From positions 8,483,353-8,547,352 of the forward strand of contig NC_045141.1 of assembly GCF_008831285.2 (NCBI RefSeq): 64,000 bases of DNA, in the 5' to 3' direction. Source of the stretch: Nymphaea colorata (Eukaryota; Streptophyta; Magnoliopsida; Nymphaeales; Nymphaeaceae). A model generated the notes under the pieces. The model was not told where the DNA came from, searched no databases, and saw only the letters and a program-made list of their open reading frames with translations. Within the stretch, counting starts at the first letter, position 1; every line of letters begins with the position of its first letter. A program made the position numbers and the translations under genes. This document shows positions 46,030-55,983 of the stretch, piece after piece.

Positions 46030-46310
46030 TTTTAAACTTAAAACCAAAGAAAGAAATCAGGTCAAGTGGGGAGTTGGTAAGCGAGCTTAAAAGAGTCATG
46101 CTCGAGCTGTGGCTTGTCTGTCGAATCGAGTTCAAGCTGACCTTGTATAGCTAAACTAGAGCTTGAGCCAAGCTGAATGAGCTTAATTTTGACTCGGCTC
46201 CTATATGGCCCTATAAGTGGATCAAGTGTGTGCTGAAGTGGTGTGAGGTGCCTGTGTAGTGAGACGGCATGAGCAAGTGTTAATGATTCACTTCTTAGTT
46301 TTAATTTTGA
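46030..46310 (-). repeat. CTCGAG-rich repeat, inverted relative to the 57-61 kb array
   Basis: Read on minus, it matches 57,400-57,660: AAACTAAGAAGTGAATCATT, GGCACCTCACACCACT, CACACTTGATCCACTT, GCTTGAACTC and CAACTCCCCA. It is a single-copy relative of the array component. Confidence 0.65.
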
Positions 46311-46319
46311 ATACAATGT

Positions 46320-46560
46320 TTTAATTTAAAAATAAATCCAATCCTGATCAGAATTTGAAATTGAATCTGAATCCAATGGGATATATGTACAACCAAATCT
46401 GAACCTCAATCTAGTCAGGTATCATTTCTTAAATCTGAATCTGACCCGATTTCTTAATCGGATATTAAATTTTTTCCATATGCGATATTTTTTTGAACTG
46501 GCTTGGTTGGATATCCAATTAAAATCAGATATATTGACAACCCTAATTTGGGAGGAATTG
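46320..46560. repeat. GAATCTGAATCC-type dispersed repeat
   Basis: Diverged equivalent of 17,930-18,310. The overlapping open frame at 46,480-46,953 runs through this repeat and a CACTA end and is not a gene. Confidence 0.55.
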
Positions 46561-46785
46561 GCTCTATATGACCTTTCGGCTATTATTGACCATATCGATT
46601 CAATGACAAATTCTAAAGTTCTCTTTGTTGGACTTTCACAAGTTATTTTTTCATTTTATTTCCCCATGCTTTCAGACTTGATTTTGTTTAGCACTCAAAA
46701 TAATCTTATTTGGTCATTTTCTTGGAACTATAATGGCTTGAGCAGCCTTTACTCGGCCAAAGATACCAGAGACGGTGATAGCTGC

Positions 46786-46850
46786 CACTACAAGAAAACC
46801 CTTACCTCTGACGGGGCTTTTTTCACCACCAACAGAGCTGGGTTGTCTCT
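46786..46850 (+). mobile_element. CACTA-like transposon terminus, diverged copy
   Basis: CACTACAAGAAAACC followed by TCTGACGGGGC, orthologous in position to 18,528 and 32,549. Confidence 0.55.
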
Positions 46851-48409
46851 GCATATACTTATGTCTTATCTCGATCTTGGGTGCCGTTTGGCAACAATAA
46901 CAGTATGTAACAATTCCATACATCTGTCACAAATATTGTGCAGATTTATGTAATATTATGTTATAACATTCCATGAATCTGCCCGAAATATTATTGCAGA
47001 TACATTCAACATTAATATACTGTTGTGTTTTACAGTCGACCGCTACTTCTGGCTTTGTTCCTAGAGCTGAAAGCATTTAAATGATATTTTGATTTTTTTT
47101 TTTTGAGCTAGATGTTGGTGGTTGTTGGCTTGCATCATTTTAGCTTCCACAGGTATATATGACTGTGATATTTTTACTGTCTTATGTGAAATAATTGCTT
47201 ATTTGTGTGCTTTAACTTATGCATGCTGGATTCTTGTCATTCCAGTAACATAGTGTTCCAGATACTAGAATCTGTACGTGATCGTCACATCAACTCGATC
47301 AGTGATTTATTATCAGCTATATGTATGACCATCACCAGGTTTGATTACTCACCTGAAGCAAGATACGAGCATCAGAAATGTATGTGCAACATAGTAAGTG
47401 CATGATTGAATTTTTATAGTCATGTACAGGCCTGAATGTGACAAACAACATTTAGGAAGCACTTTGATAAAAGTGAAATCCATTTAATTGACTAAAACAT
47501 CAATAGAATATGTCACGAAACATTGCCAAAAGAAAGCTCATTAAGTTCATGTTCTTTTCTTTCTATGATTTTTTATTGTTGATTTTTGGCTTTTGCCTTT
47601 ATATTACTAGGTAAATCATTAAGCAATGTTAATGCTTTGAGATATTGCACCCCTGACTATTAAAATTCGACATCACCTAATAAGATATTATTTATCAAGC
47701 CAAAATTCCTAGTAGTACTTTACACAGATCCACCAGTTACAATACACACCAGGGACAAATGCACGGCGCTGGCAGGGCCTTGGCCCCCCACCCTAAAAAA
47801 TTTAAAAAATTCAAACACTGATATGTAAATTTCATAAATTTTAGTTTAACATATATAAAAAATTGAAATTTTGGTCTCTATTGAAATTTTGAAACTATAG
47901 TTCGGTTCTGACACACACATTCTAACATATAGAGCACTGATATGCTTGTGCAAGTAATGTTGATCTTAGGTCAAAATTTCATAAATTAAGCCCTTTTTTT
48001 GTGCAGTTTAACTGCTAACATGTACCTGTGTGTTTTGGTTTGCTTCCTTTTGTGTGCTTTTGAAGGGTTGAGCCAATGCTTGGCAAACATCACCGTGTAT
48101 ATCAGCATTAATTGCAGCTTTACTGATCTTTCTCTATTGCACAGATTGATTTTGCTTAAGAAATGTAGGGGCCTGACAAAAATTCTGCTTTTGACTAACA
48201 AGGTAACACAATCAAATGACAGAGAGCATTTCTTTCACTTTTGTTCTGAGAAATTTGGTGGTAATTCTGCCGTCGAGTGCTGAACGTTTGTTTCTTGGAC
48301 TTGATCAAGCAGGAACAGGATGCATTACTTGCCCCAAATTAATCCTGAAGTTCTTTCATGAATTCAAAAGTTCCAGCATAACCAAGAAACCATTTCTAAA
48401 CTAGGTACT

Positions 48410-48701
48410 ATGCATAACAAACAACTTGGTTGAACTGTTAAACCTCCATAGAATAGATGCTGGATCCATGCAAATGCCAACAAAATTCTGTTTTTATCTT
48501 AGTTTTTGAATTTTGGAGATACGTAAACGGTAGTCATGGCTATAACCAGTTGCTTATGCATAACAAACAACTTGGTTGAACTGTTAAACTTCCATAGAAT
48601 AGATGCTGGATCCATGCAAATGACAACAAAATTCTGTTTTTATCTTAGTTTTTGAATTTTGGAGATACGTAAACGGTAGTCATGGCTATAACCAGCTGCT
48701 T
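48410..48701 (+). repeat. Two-copy tandem repeat, 146 bp
   Basis: Units 48,410-48,555 and 48,556-48,701 start ATGCATAACAAACAACTTGG and differ at only three positions seen by eye (CCTCC/CTTCC, ATGCC/ATGAC, CAGTTG/CAGCTG). Each unit ends with GTCATGGCTATAACCAG, which resembles the RLK start-codon region (GGCATGGCTACCACTGG). Confidence 0.92.
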
Positions 48702-48704
48702 AAG

Positions 48705-48706
<2 letters not shown>

Positions 48707-48736
<30 letters not shown>
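48707..48736. repeat. (TA)n microsatellite
   Basis: Alternating TA run directly after the 146-bp tandem repeat. Similar runs follow orphan RLK 5-prime ends at 53,418 and 55,911. Confidence 0.9.
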
Positions 48737-49169
48737 CATTTTTCTGTTTTATTCAGCAGACTTATTTTTCGTGTTTTATCACTGTTTTTTCAAAAATAAA
48801 AAGATGTGTTTTTATGATTATATTTAATTGGTTGTCATCTCTCACAACCAATATGTAAGTGGTGGTTCTCGTCAATCATGAAAATGTTTGCAATTACTAT
48901 GCAGAATAGTTGAATAATCATCAATGAAACTGCCAACCTACACTATGAAAGGAGGCCTTACAATATAATAATAATACTACTACTATTATTATAATTATTA
49001 AATAATATAATAATTGTGGATAAGACGACCAGGTGAGCATTGGCCGCCAATGCTGACAATGCATGATAAATTCCTTCCTTTTATGAATTGATTCTGCCAA
49101 AAATAACAATATAAATGTGAGCTACGTGGTTTGTCCAATGAGTGCCGGCTTCCGAGCCACCTTCTGGTG

Positions 49170-49580
49170 GCATTTAAGGATGTCAACGGATCAGATTCGG
49201 ATTGGATACATCTTTTATTATATCTGCTTTTTCAGATATTCATATATTCGGATTCGAATTCGAATAAAGCAAAGTCATATCCGAATCCGAATACAAAATC
49301 CAATTTTACAATCCAAATCCAATTTTTATATTTATATACGAATCCAAATCCGAATTTTGAACCGGATTTTGCCATTTTTCAAGCATTAGATACAGGATAT
49401 TTGTCTAAAAATCAATCCGATACGAATCCGCATCCAAATCTGATCCGATATTTATGTATATTCGAATCTGAATCCGATCGGATGCCATTTACTAAATCTG
49501 AATCCTATCCGATTTCTTGATAGGATATTAAATTTTTATCCATTTCCGATTTGTTCGAATCGGATCGGTCGGATATCACG
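49170..49580. repeat. GATCCGAATCC-type dispersed repeat
   Basis: It begins AAGGATGTCAACGGATCAGA and continues as dense ATCCGAATCC and GAATCTGAATCCGATCG words. The left end resembles a hAT-type terminus (AGGGATGTCAAYGGATC, also at 51,796). It produces spurious open frames rich in IRIRIQ or SDSNSN. Confidence 0.65.
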
Positions 49581-50165
49581 ATGCAAAAGTTTTATTAATT
49601 GAATTGGACCCATCGACGACTCATTTGTAATTGTGGCCCTCCATTATCACGATGCTAAACTTTTCCAACTGGTGCGAAAAAGAAAAATTCCAACTGGACT
49701 CGTGCTTTGCCCCTCGGAAGGCTAGTTCATTTACCGAAAGCACTCCATCTTATTGGTTATGTACAAATACGGTCCTGAATACTGAATGTGTTTGTTGTCC
49801 TCTCAGGGCTTCCAAAGGGAGGAAATAAATATCAGATAATTTTATATTTGAGAGTAATTGGTAGGTCCAAGAGAGGTCCCCATCTCATCACAGTTCCACA
49901 TGGACTCCAAAGGCATATGTTAAATAGCTATAAAAATCTGCATTCATCATAAGATCTAATTACTTTTCAAGTGAATTTGAATGACATCGTTAAATAACTA
50001 AGGAATCGATGGCTGTCTTAACCTCACCACAGGGTTCGGTTTGGAACCACTACATTGAGTAAGGTTCAAAGTCTAACAATTAAGCAATCTGGTTTGGTAC
50101 GTCGAAACCGGATTTTTATAATATTGATAATATTTAGAAACCAACTAAAATAATATTCTTTGGGT
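49581..50165. other. Gene-free stretch, unrecognised
   Basis: No gene, RNA or transposon end is recognised here. Confidence 0.4.
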
Positions 50166-50169
50166 GACG

Positions 50170-50335
50170 GGATGGTAATCCCACCACTTCAATTTTTTTT
50201 AAATGCATGTAAATTTTTAAAAATTTTACTTATTGTATATAAAAATTTTGAAAAATGATATTTTGGCCCCAGTCAAAATTTAGAAACTTTAATTCAATCT
50301 TTCCATTGAAAAATTTTTAGCTCCACCCCTGACCT
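50170..50335. mobile_element. Decayed hAT-like MITE (CAGGGGTGGAGC family)
   Basis: The right end, read as reverse complement, is CAGGGGTGGAGCTAAAAATT. The interior TAAATTTTTAAAAATTTTAC, TATATAAAAATTTTGAAAAA and ATTTTGGCCCCAGTCAAAAT match 29,989-30,172. The left end and target-site duplication are not clear. Confidence 0.5.
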
Positions 50336-50949
50336 TGACCAACAATCGCAGAAACAAAAAATCCTACCCTAATCTTTGTTCTTATAAGCAACCCATGGCA
50401 CTCAAATTCAAAAAGAGGACGACTCCATCCTTACCAGAAAGTTTCTACAGTGGAACTTTGTCCATGGTAGTGTTTGGAAGCATTTGGAATTTTGTTCCCA
50501 TCTGCTTTTCTTCTATCCAGCAAAAAAGGCCCTTTGTGTTTTTTTGCCACTTCAAGTCAATACCATTGACTCAAGAATTTCTTGTTTTTCTCCTTTGGTT
50601 AGGTGGGAAAGGATTTCCACACCTAAATATGCAATACTATATAGAACTAGCCTAATTGGTAGGTTCTTCTTCAACTTGTGAATCTAGTACATCGAAGTGC
50701 TTCAAGTTGACAGGATCAACTTGCTTTCTACGCTCTCCTGTTGAAGCTTTTACTAATTGTCTAAATAAGTGAAAATTTTTCAATATATATTATGAAGCAA
50801 GTGTATGTTAGTTGGTCAACTTAACAAATAGGTGTATATTAGTTTATTATCTTTGTTGCAATTGCATATTATACAGAACATAGACTAGGTTCAACTCGTT
50901 ATGTTTCTCCCAGCCGCGAATATCATTCTCAGTTTTTTAAAAGCAAAGT

Positions 50950-51260
50950 TTTTCTTGGGTGTTTTTTTGCAAATGTATTTTCCTCAAGAAAAATCTTTGC
51001 AGTTTATTTGTCTCCTTGTCCTCTCTTGTTATTCTCTTTTTCTCATTCTTCTCCTCTTTTAAAAAGTCAGTTCATGTTTGCTCCTCCTTCTTCTTCTTCT
51101 CCTCCCCCTTATTGTTCTTCCATTCACCATTTTTTAAATGTTTGTGTTCTTCCTTTTTTTTTAAAAAAAAAATAGTTGCTGTTTTTTTTTTCTCTTCTTC
51201 TTTCTTTTTCTCCTTCTTCCTCTTCTTCTATCGTTTTTTTTTAATTAGTTACTGTTTGAT
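50950..51260. repeat. Polypyrimidine tract (TTC/TCC-rich)
   Basis: Low-complexity runs of TTCTTCTTCTCCTCC and TTTTTTCTTT. The open frame across it (50,959-51,330) is a composition artefact of F, S and L codons. Confidence 0.75.
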
Positions 51261-51447
51261 CATTTTCACTCGTTTCATCCACTCATTTCAAAAGTCATTG
51301 AAATCTAACCATGATGGCTTGCTGTGTTGAGTGTCCATTGATTCAATAATCAGACAGGAAATTAATGGTTGATGAAAGAGATCGAAGGTGGACGTGTTGT
51401 TTCGTTATGCATTTCTTACTAGTTATAAAAGCACTTTTTTCTTTATT

Positions 51448-51795
51448 CTTAATCAATTTTTATATTATTCTGTTCATTTTTCTGAAAGAAAAATAGAAGT
51501 TATAATTTTTTTCTTTTTGCTGATTTGCATGTAGATCGTTTAGATTATTGGATTGGCCAGTTTACCAAACTGGCAGCATTGTGGACTCGATTAAAAAACC
51601 GGCTTTACTAATTAAGATGGACTTGGTGCTCCTTTGCTCAAAAGGTCGATGATAGTGGTCAGCCACACGGAGCTGAAAACCTATATGCAGAAGTTCCATT
51701 CTAATGTGGTCATGTTCAGACCTAAGGCATATCTCGTATCCAAATATATGATGAGGATATTTACTTGGATTTATTTTCTTGGGGATGCAATGGTT
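51448..51795 (+). repeat. Left arm of an imperfect inverted repeat (partner 54,635-54,998)
   Basis: It matches the reverse complement of 54,635-54,998: GTTTAGATTATTGGATTGGC, CAGTTTACCAAACTGGCAGC, AAAGGTCGATGATAGTGG and TTTACTTGGATTTATTTTC. The palindrome TTTACCAAACTGG is within it. The arm is cut at 51,796 by a GGATGTCAATGGATC repeat. Confidence 0.8.
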
Positions 51796-52060
51796 AGGGA
51801 TGTCAATGGATCAGATTTGGATCGGATATCTGATCCGAATTGCTTCTAAAAAATCGGATATGGTAAATAATTTGACATCTGATTGAGAAATCAGATCGGA
51901 TTCAGATTTAAGAAATAACATCTGATCGAGTCGGATTCGAATTCAGTTTTAAGTAAATATCCGATCGGATACTATCTTAACAGGTATATCTGAGTCCAAA
52001 CTATAACCTGATATCCGAATCCGAACCGTGAGAGCTGATATCCGAACTAATATCCGAATG
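51796..52060. repeat. GATCCGAATCC-type dispersed repeat with a hAT-like left end
   Basis: It starts AGGGATGTCAATGGATCAG and runs through GATCGGAT and ATATCCGAATCC words. It interrupts the inverted-repeat arm, so it inserted after that arm formed. Confidence 0.6.
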
Positions 52061-53400
52061 CTAGGTTGGTGGTAACGCACTAACTTAACATCATGACACA
52101 AAAGGAACATAAATATTAGATATAGTATAATCTGACTAAGAACTAACTTCCATGGAGTTGCATATAATAATATTCTTATAGATATCATATACATCATTTA
52201 ACTTAAAATATTTAAAACTATATCATATAAAATTAATTAATTAATTAAATAATACTATGTTGAATTAATTTTTTTTTTGTAATCAAGCAAACACATCAAC
52301 TAAGCATGATATGTTAAATAATATATTTATTTCAGTGAAATAATAAAGAAAACTTCAACCAAGAAATTCAACAAAATGGGAATTGTTAAAAATTTGAAAC
52401 ATACACTTTTAGAGCTACAAATTTTTTAATGGACCGTTATCTCAATTTGGTTACAATAATAGTTATATTATATATTTTAAAAATAGTAGGTTTAAAAAAA
52501 AATATTGGCATGTACATCACGTATGAAAAAAAAGATACCCAAAAATATAATTTTTTTAAAAAACTAACTTAAAAAAAATGTTTTATAATAAATAGAAATC
52601 TTAAACATATTATGATATTCATTTTAAATTCAAAGCATCTTCATTGTGCATAATCTCAATATGAAAAAATTGCTAAGCGTATAAAAAAGTTTATTTATCA
52701 CATTATCAATTTATTTATTTAATCAATCAAGAAAATTACTTTGTATAATCATACAATTCATTCAAAAAACTTAAGAATTTGATATATAACACATAATTCA
52801 CAAACTTGAAAACAAAAGCCTCTAACTAGTAGGCAGACAACAAATCGTAAGATTTAATAAACTATCTTATATATCATTGGAGTAATTATACAATTTTATG
52901 TAAAAAAAACAAGTATTGTAATGAAGATAAAAGGACTAATAAATTATTTGATATATCATTGAATACTCTTTTTACGGATGTAACACAAACTATTTCAATT
53001 AACCCAATGAAATGAAAAAACATTAAACAATGTTTTTTTTTAATGATAAATAATGTGGGTCACTTGATTTAACAATTCTTAATAAGAGATCATCATGAAA
53101 TAACTTTTCAATTTTTTCGATTTTTTTTATCCGTAAAGCAAATTTCTTTTTTCCATTTAAACAGGAACATATTTGTCATTAATCATGCTGACCCACAAAA
53201 TTTTGGTGCACTACAGTACCACGTTTGGTGCAATATGTTATTACTTACAAGTATGAACTTGCATTCCACCTCTGCAGTCCGTAGCTAGTTCAATTCCCAA
53301 ATGCCTCTTGCCCTACAAAATTGAAGAAGCACTTATAGCCCAAAGTTCGTTAGTTCTCACTAAAAATGAAATGATGTTGTAAACGCGAATCTCTCTTCTG
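52061..53400. other. Very AT-rich gene-free stretch
   Basis: Strongly AT-rich, with many ATTTAAA and TAATTAA words. No gene, transposon end or structural RNA is recognised. (TA)n follows at 53,418. Confidence 0.5.
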
Positions 53401-53412
53401 AAATTCTTCCTA

Positions 53413-53417
<5 letters not shown>

Positions 53418-53457
<40 letters not shown>
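53418..53457. repeat. (TA)n microsatellite
   Basis: About 40 bases of alternating TA next to the orphan RLK 5-prime region. Confidence 0.9.
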
Positions 53458-53459
<2 letters not shown>

Positions 53460-53529
53460 CGTCGCCACCCCATAAGAGAATCGATAAGATTTTGCCAGGT
53501 AAAAGTTTTAACATCTATCTTAAGTAGTC

Positions 53530-54105
53530 ATGGCTGTCCAATTTGTTATGCAGAACATGGATGAGCAGGAGTTCAAGGTCTTCAAGTTATGTATAGATTC
53601 TCTTCTAGAAAATTTGTCCTTCAATTTATGTATAGATTCATATGTCCAAGTAGAGGGGCATGGCTGATGATTGGATCAATGAGACTCTTTCTTTTCCTTT
53701 ACCACTTTCAACTCTATTCAATCCCAAATCAAAGTGGTCAATTGAACTTCTTTTTTCCCCAGATTTCCCGAACTGGTTTCAACCATAGTCACATATATGT
53801 TATCTGCCTTTTAAATGGCGAGGTTTTTCTATCATATAATAAGGTTAGCATGGAGAATACAGGAAAAATGTGGTAAATTTTAAAAAATTGAGTAAAACTT
53901 AAACGTAAGGGAAAATAAGAAGAATGGTAGCCAATTTAAAAAAATAAGTAGATGAAGAAAAATTAGAAGTTGGAAATGAGCAGTTTAGCAATAAAAAAGT
54001 ATGAAAACATGTCTAAAATGAAAAAAGGGAGAAAACGCAAAAAAAAAAAACTGGAAAAGGGCGTTTCTTTGGTGTGGCATTTTTTTTCCAAAAAATTACT
54101 TGAAT
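53530..54105 (-). promoter_or_regulatory. Orphan RLK upstream module on the minus strand, no RLK body
   Basis: Read on minus, it shows the RLK upstream landmarks in order: CTTTGATTTGGGATTGAATAG, GTGGTAAAGG, TCTCATTGAT, CATAAATTGAAG, TTCTAGAAGAGAATC, and CAAATTGGACAGCCATGAC at the former start codon. Immediately after the ATG (toward lower coordinates) the homology stops and sequence runs to a (TA)n tract. A 41-base segment (TAGATTC to CTTCAA) is partly duplicated within it. Confidence 0.65.
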
Positions 54106-54109
54106 CGGC

Positions 54110-54370
54110 TGGTTCGTTCAAATTTATGCTAAATCAATTGGATGTAGTCCATCTGTTTTTAAAAAAAGTTATTGGTTTTTATTATCTTATATAGGTTGTT
54201 TATTTATTTTTCAAAATAATATAATTTTCATATTTTGTGCTGATTCACAACCAAATCATTTAAATCACCAGATCAACCGGCACATGAAAGTTGCTTAGTA
54301 ACTTTATCCACTCATTTCAGAAGCTGAGTTTTCAAAGGTCGCAATCAGACGGACCACAATGGCCAGTTCT
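54110..54370 (+). repeat. Left arm of a second inverted repeat (partner 55,050-55,330)
   Basis: ATTTTGTGCTGATTCACAA, ATCATTTAAATCACC and CTCATTTCAGAAGCTGA match the reverse complement of 55,050-55,330. A third, shorter relative is near 51,255-51,320 in plus orientation. Confidence 0.7.
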
Positions 54371-54481
54371 TAGTTTTTAAGGAGTCCAAATTTTTTGATA
54401 TCCGGGTTCGATCTGATTTATTTGGGTTAATTCAAATCGAGACCCAATCCATAAAGGCACGCGTTCTGACAGGGTCATAGT

Positions 54482-54556
54482 TAATTGTGCTAATGTACCG
54501 CTTGTATATATATATGTATATATATATATATTTATATTGAGAGAGAGAGAGAGAGA
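54482..54556. repeat. (TA)n and (GA)n microsatellite
   Basis: TA-rich run followed by a GAGAGAGAGAGAGAGA run. Confidence 0.85.
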
Positions 54557-54634
54557 ATAAAAACCTTTATTTGGATTGGATTTGAAGTGTCAAAGGTGAA
54601 AAAGGGCAACACCATCACCAATGGTCCAATAGCT

Positions 54635-54998
54635 AAGCCATTGCATCCCCAAGCAAATAAATTCAAGAACTGAAAATAAATCCAAGTAAAAATCCTCATC
54701 ATACATTTGGATCTGAGATAAGCCTTAGGTGTGAACCTGACCAATTTCGTTACTGGAACCACTGTATATTGCTCTTTAGTTCGGAATGGCTGACCACTAT
54801 CATCGACCTTTTGAGCAAAGGAGAACCAAGTCTACCTTAATTAGTAAAACCGGTTTTTGAAGCGAGTCGACAATGCTGCCAGTTTGGTAAACTGGCCAAT
54901 CCAATAATCTAAACGATTTAGATACAAATCAGCAAAAAGATAACATTTAAAAATTCAATTTTTCTTTCAGAAAATGAACTGAAGAATATAAAAATTGA
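54635..54998 (-). repeat. Right arm of the inverted repeat (partner 51,448-51,795)
   Basis: See 51,448-51,795. This arm is uninterrupted and continues to 54,600 with an extra TTCTTGAATTTATTTGCTTGG segment absent from the other arm. Confidence 0.8.
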
Positions 54999-55049
54999 TT
55001 AGACAACATTTAAAAATTGAATGCCCATTTATTCAAATAAGGATAGGGA

Positions 55050-55330
55050 ATATAAGATCACATTCTTCAACCATTAATTTCCTATCCGATTTTCTAATCA
55101 ATGGGCATCCAATACAGATAGCCATCTTAGTCAGATTGCAACGTTGTGAAAATCAGCTTTTGAAACGAGTGGAAACTTCCATGTTGTCGGCCGATCGGTG
55201 ATTTAAATGACTTCTTTGTGAATCAGCATAAAATATGAAAAATTATATTCTTTTTGAAAAATAAATAAACAGTATAAAAAAATAATTAAAAACAATTTAA
55301 AAAAAAAAAAACAGGCGGACTGGGTCAAAT
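55050..55330 (-). repeat. Right arm of the second inverted repeat (partner 54,110-54,370)
   Basis: GTGATTTAAATGACTTC, TGTGAATCAGCATAAAATATG and AAATCAGCTTTTGAAACGAG are the reverse complement of the partner arm, with moderate divergence. Confidence 0.7.
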
Positions 55331-55614
55331 TGACTTAGCAAATATTTGAAGCAACTATGCCATTCGTGTTATCGTGGCTCCCCATGCTGGTTGTGAGAGA
55401 TGACAACCAACACTAAAAACTTGTCTTTAGAAAAAAAACAGTGATAAAACGTGAATAATAAGTCCTCTGAACAAAACGGCAAAAAGATAATCTTTTTTGA
55501 AAAGAATCCCCAAACAAAAAACTTGGTTTTCCTGCCTTTTTCATATTTTTCAATTTTTTTTAGAAAGTTACTTTTTTTTTTATTTGCATTTTTTGTTTTC
55601 TTATTTTTCATGTT

Positions 55615-55905
55615 CAGTATTAAAAGGTACCTGTTTAAAGGCAAAAATAATATTGGTGATTATGGTAGATACCTAGCTTTGGATATATTAAAAAAAAGCT
55701 CAGTTGACAACTTTGGTTTGGGATTGAATAGAGTGGAAAAGTGGTAAAGGGAAATAAGGTACGGGTTGCACAAAGAAAAAGTATATGCATGTAATCAGCC
55801 ACGCCGCTGAACATGGAAATGTGAAGCAAACACTTTCCAAAGCAGTAAACCTTCAACTCCTGTTCGTGCAGGTACCGGACAGCCAGGACTATCACTAGTT
55901 GCTTT
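55615..55905 (+). promoter_or_regulatory. Orphan RLK upstream module on the plus strand, no RLK body
   Basis: TTTAAAGGCAAAAATAATAT, GGGATTGAATAGAGTGGAAA, GTGGTAAAGG, GTGAAGCAAACACTTTCCAA and GGACAGCCAGGACTATCACT match the RLK 2 upstream region through the former start codon, where ATGG has become AGGA. About ten former codons follow, then a (TA)n tract at 55,911-55,981. With 53,530-54,105 it makes a head-to-head, divergently oriented pair. Confidence 0.65.
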
Positions 55906-55907
55906 AT

Positions 55908-55910
<3 letters not shown>

Positions 55911-55981
<71 letters not shown>
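55911..55981. repeat. (TA)n microsatellite, about 70 bp
   Basis: The longest TA run in the window, at the junction between the orphan RLK 5-prime region and the inverted flank copy. Confidence 0.95.

Positions 55982-55983
<2 letters not shown>

Larger units (their letters stand above)
44842..48440 (+). repeat. Diverged older copy of the 15.7-20.0 kb flank
   Basis: Landmarks occur in the same order as in 15.7-20.0 kb: the (CT)n/(TA)n microsatellite, the PII-2-like fragment on minus, the GAATCTGAATCC repeat, the CACTA end, GGGTGCCGTTTGGCAAC, AACATTTAGGAAGCACTTTG, AAAGAAAGCTCATTAAGTTC, and the GGCGCTGGCAGGGCCTTGG repeat. Divergence is much greater than between copies A and B, so this is a genuine older duplication of the cluster. 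Confidence 0.75.

Noticed and set aside
46480-46953. 157-codon open frame on plus
   Set aside because: It runs across a GAATCTGAATCC-type repeat, a CACTA end and a MITE end. The orthologous flanks at 18.2-18.7 and 32.3-32.7 kb do not keep the frame, so it is not a gene.
49117-49520. Frames of 90 and 129 codons with IRIRIQ and SDSNSN repeats
   Set aside because: They are artefacts of the ATCCGAATCC repeat read in different frames.
50959-51330. 123-codon frame rich in F, S and L
   Set aside because: It is the translation of a polypyrimidine tract. Composition alone explains the lack of stops.
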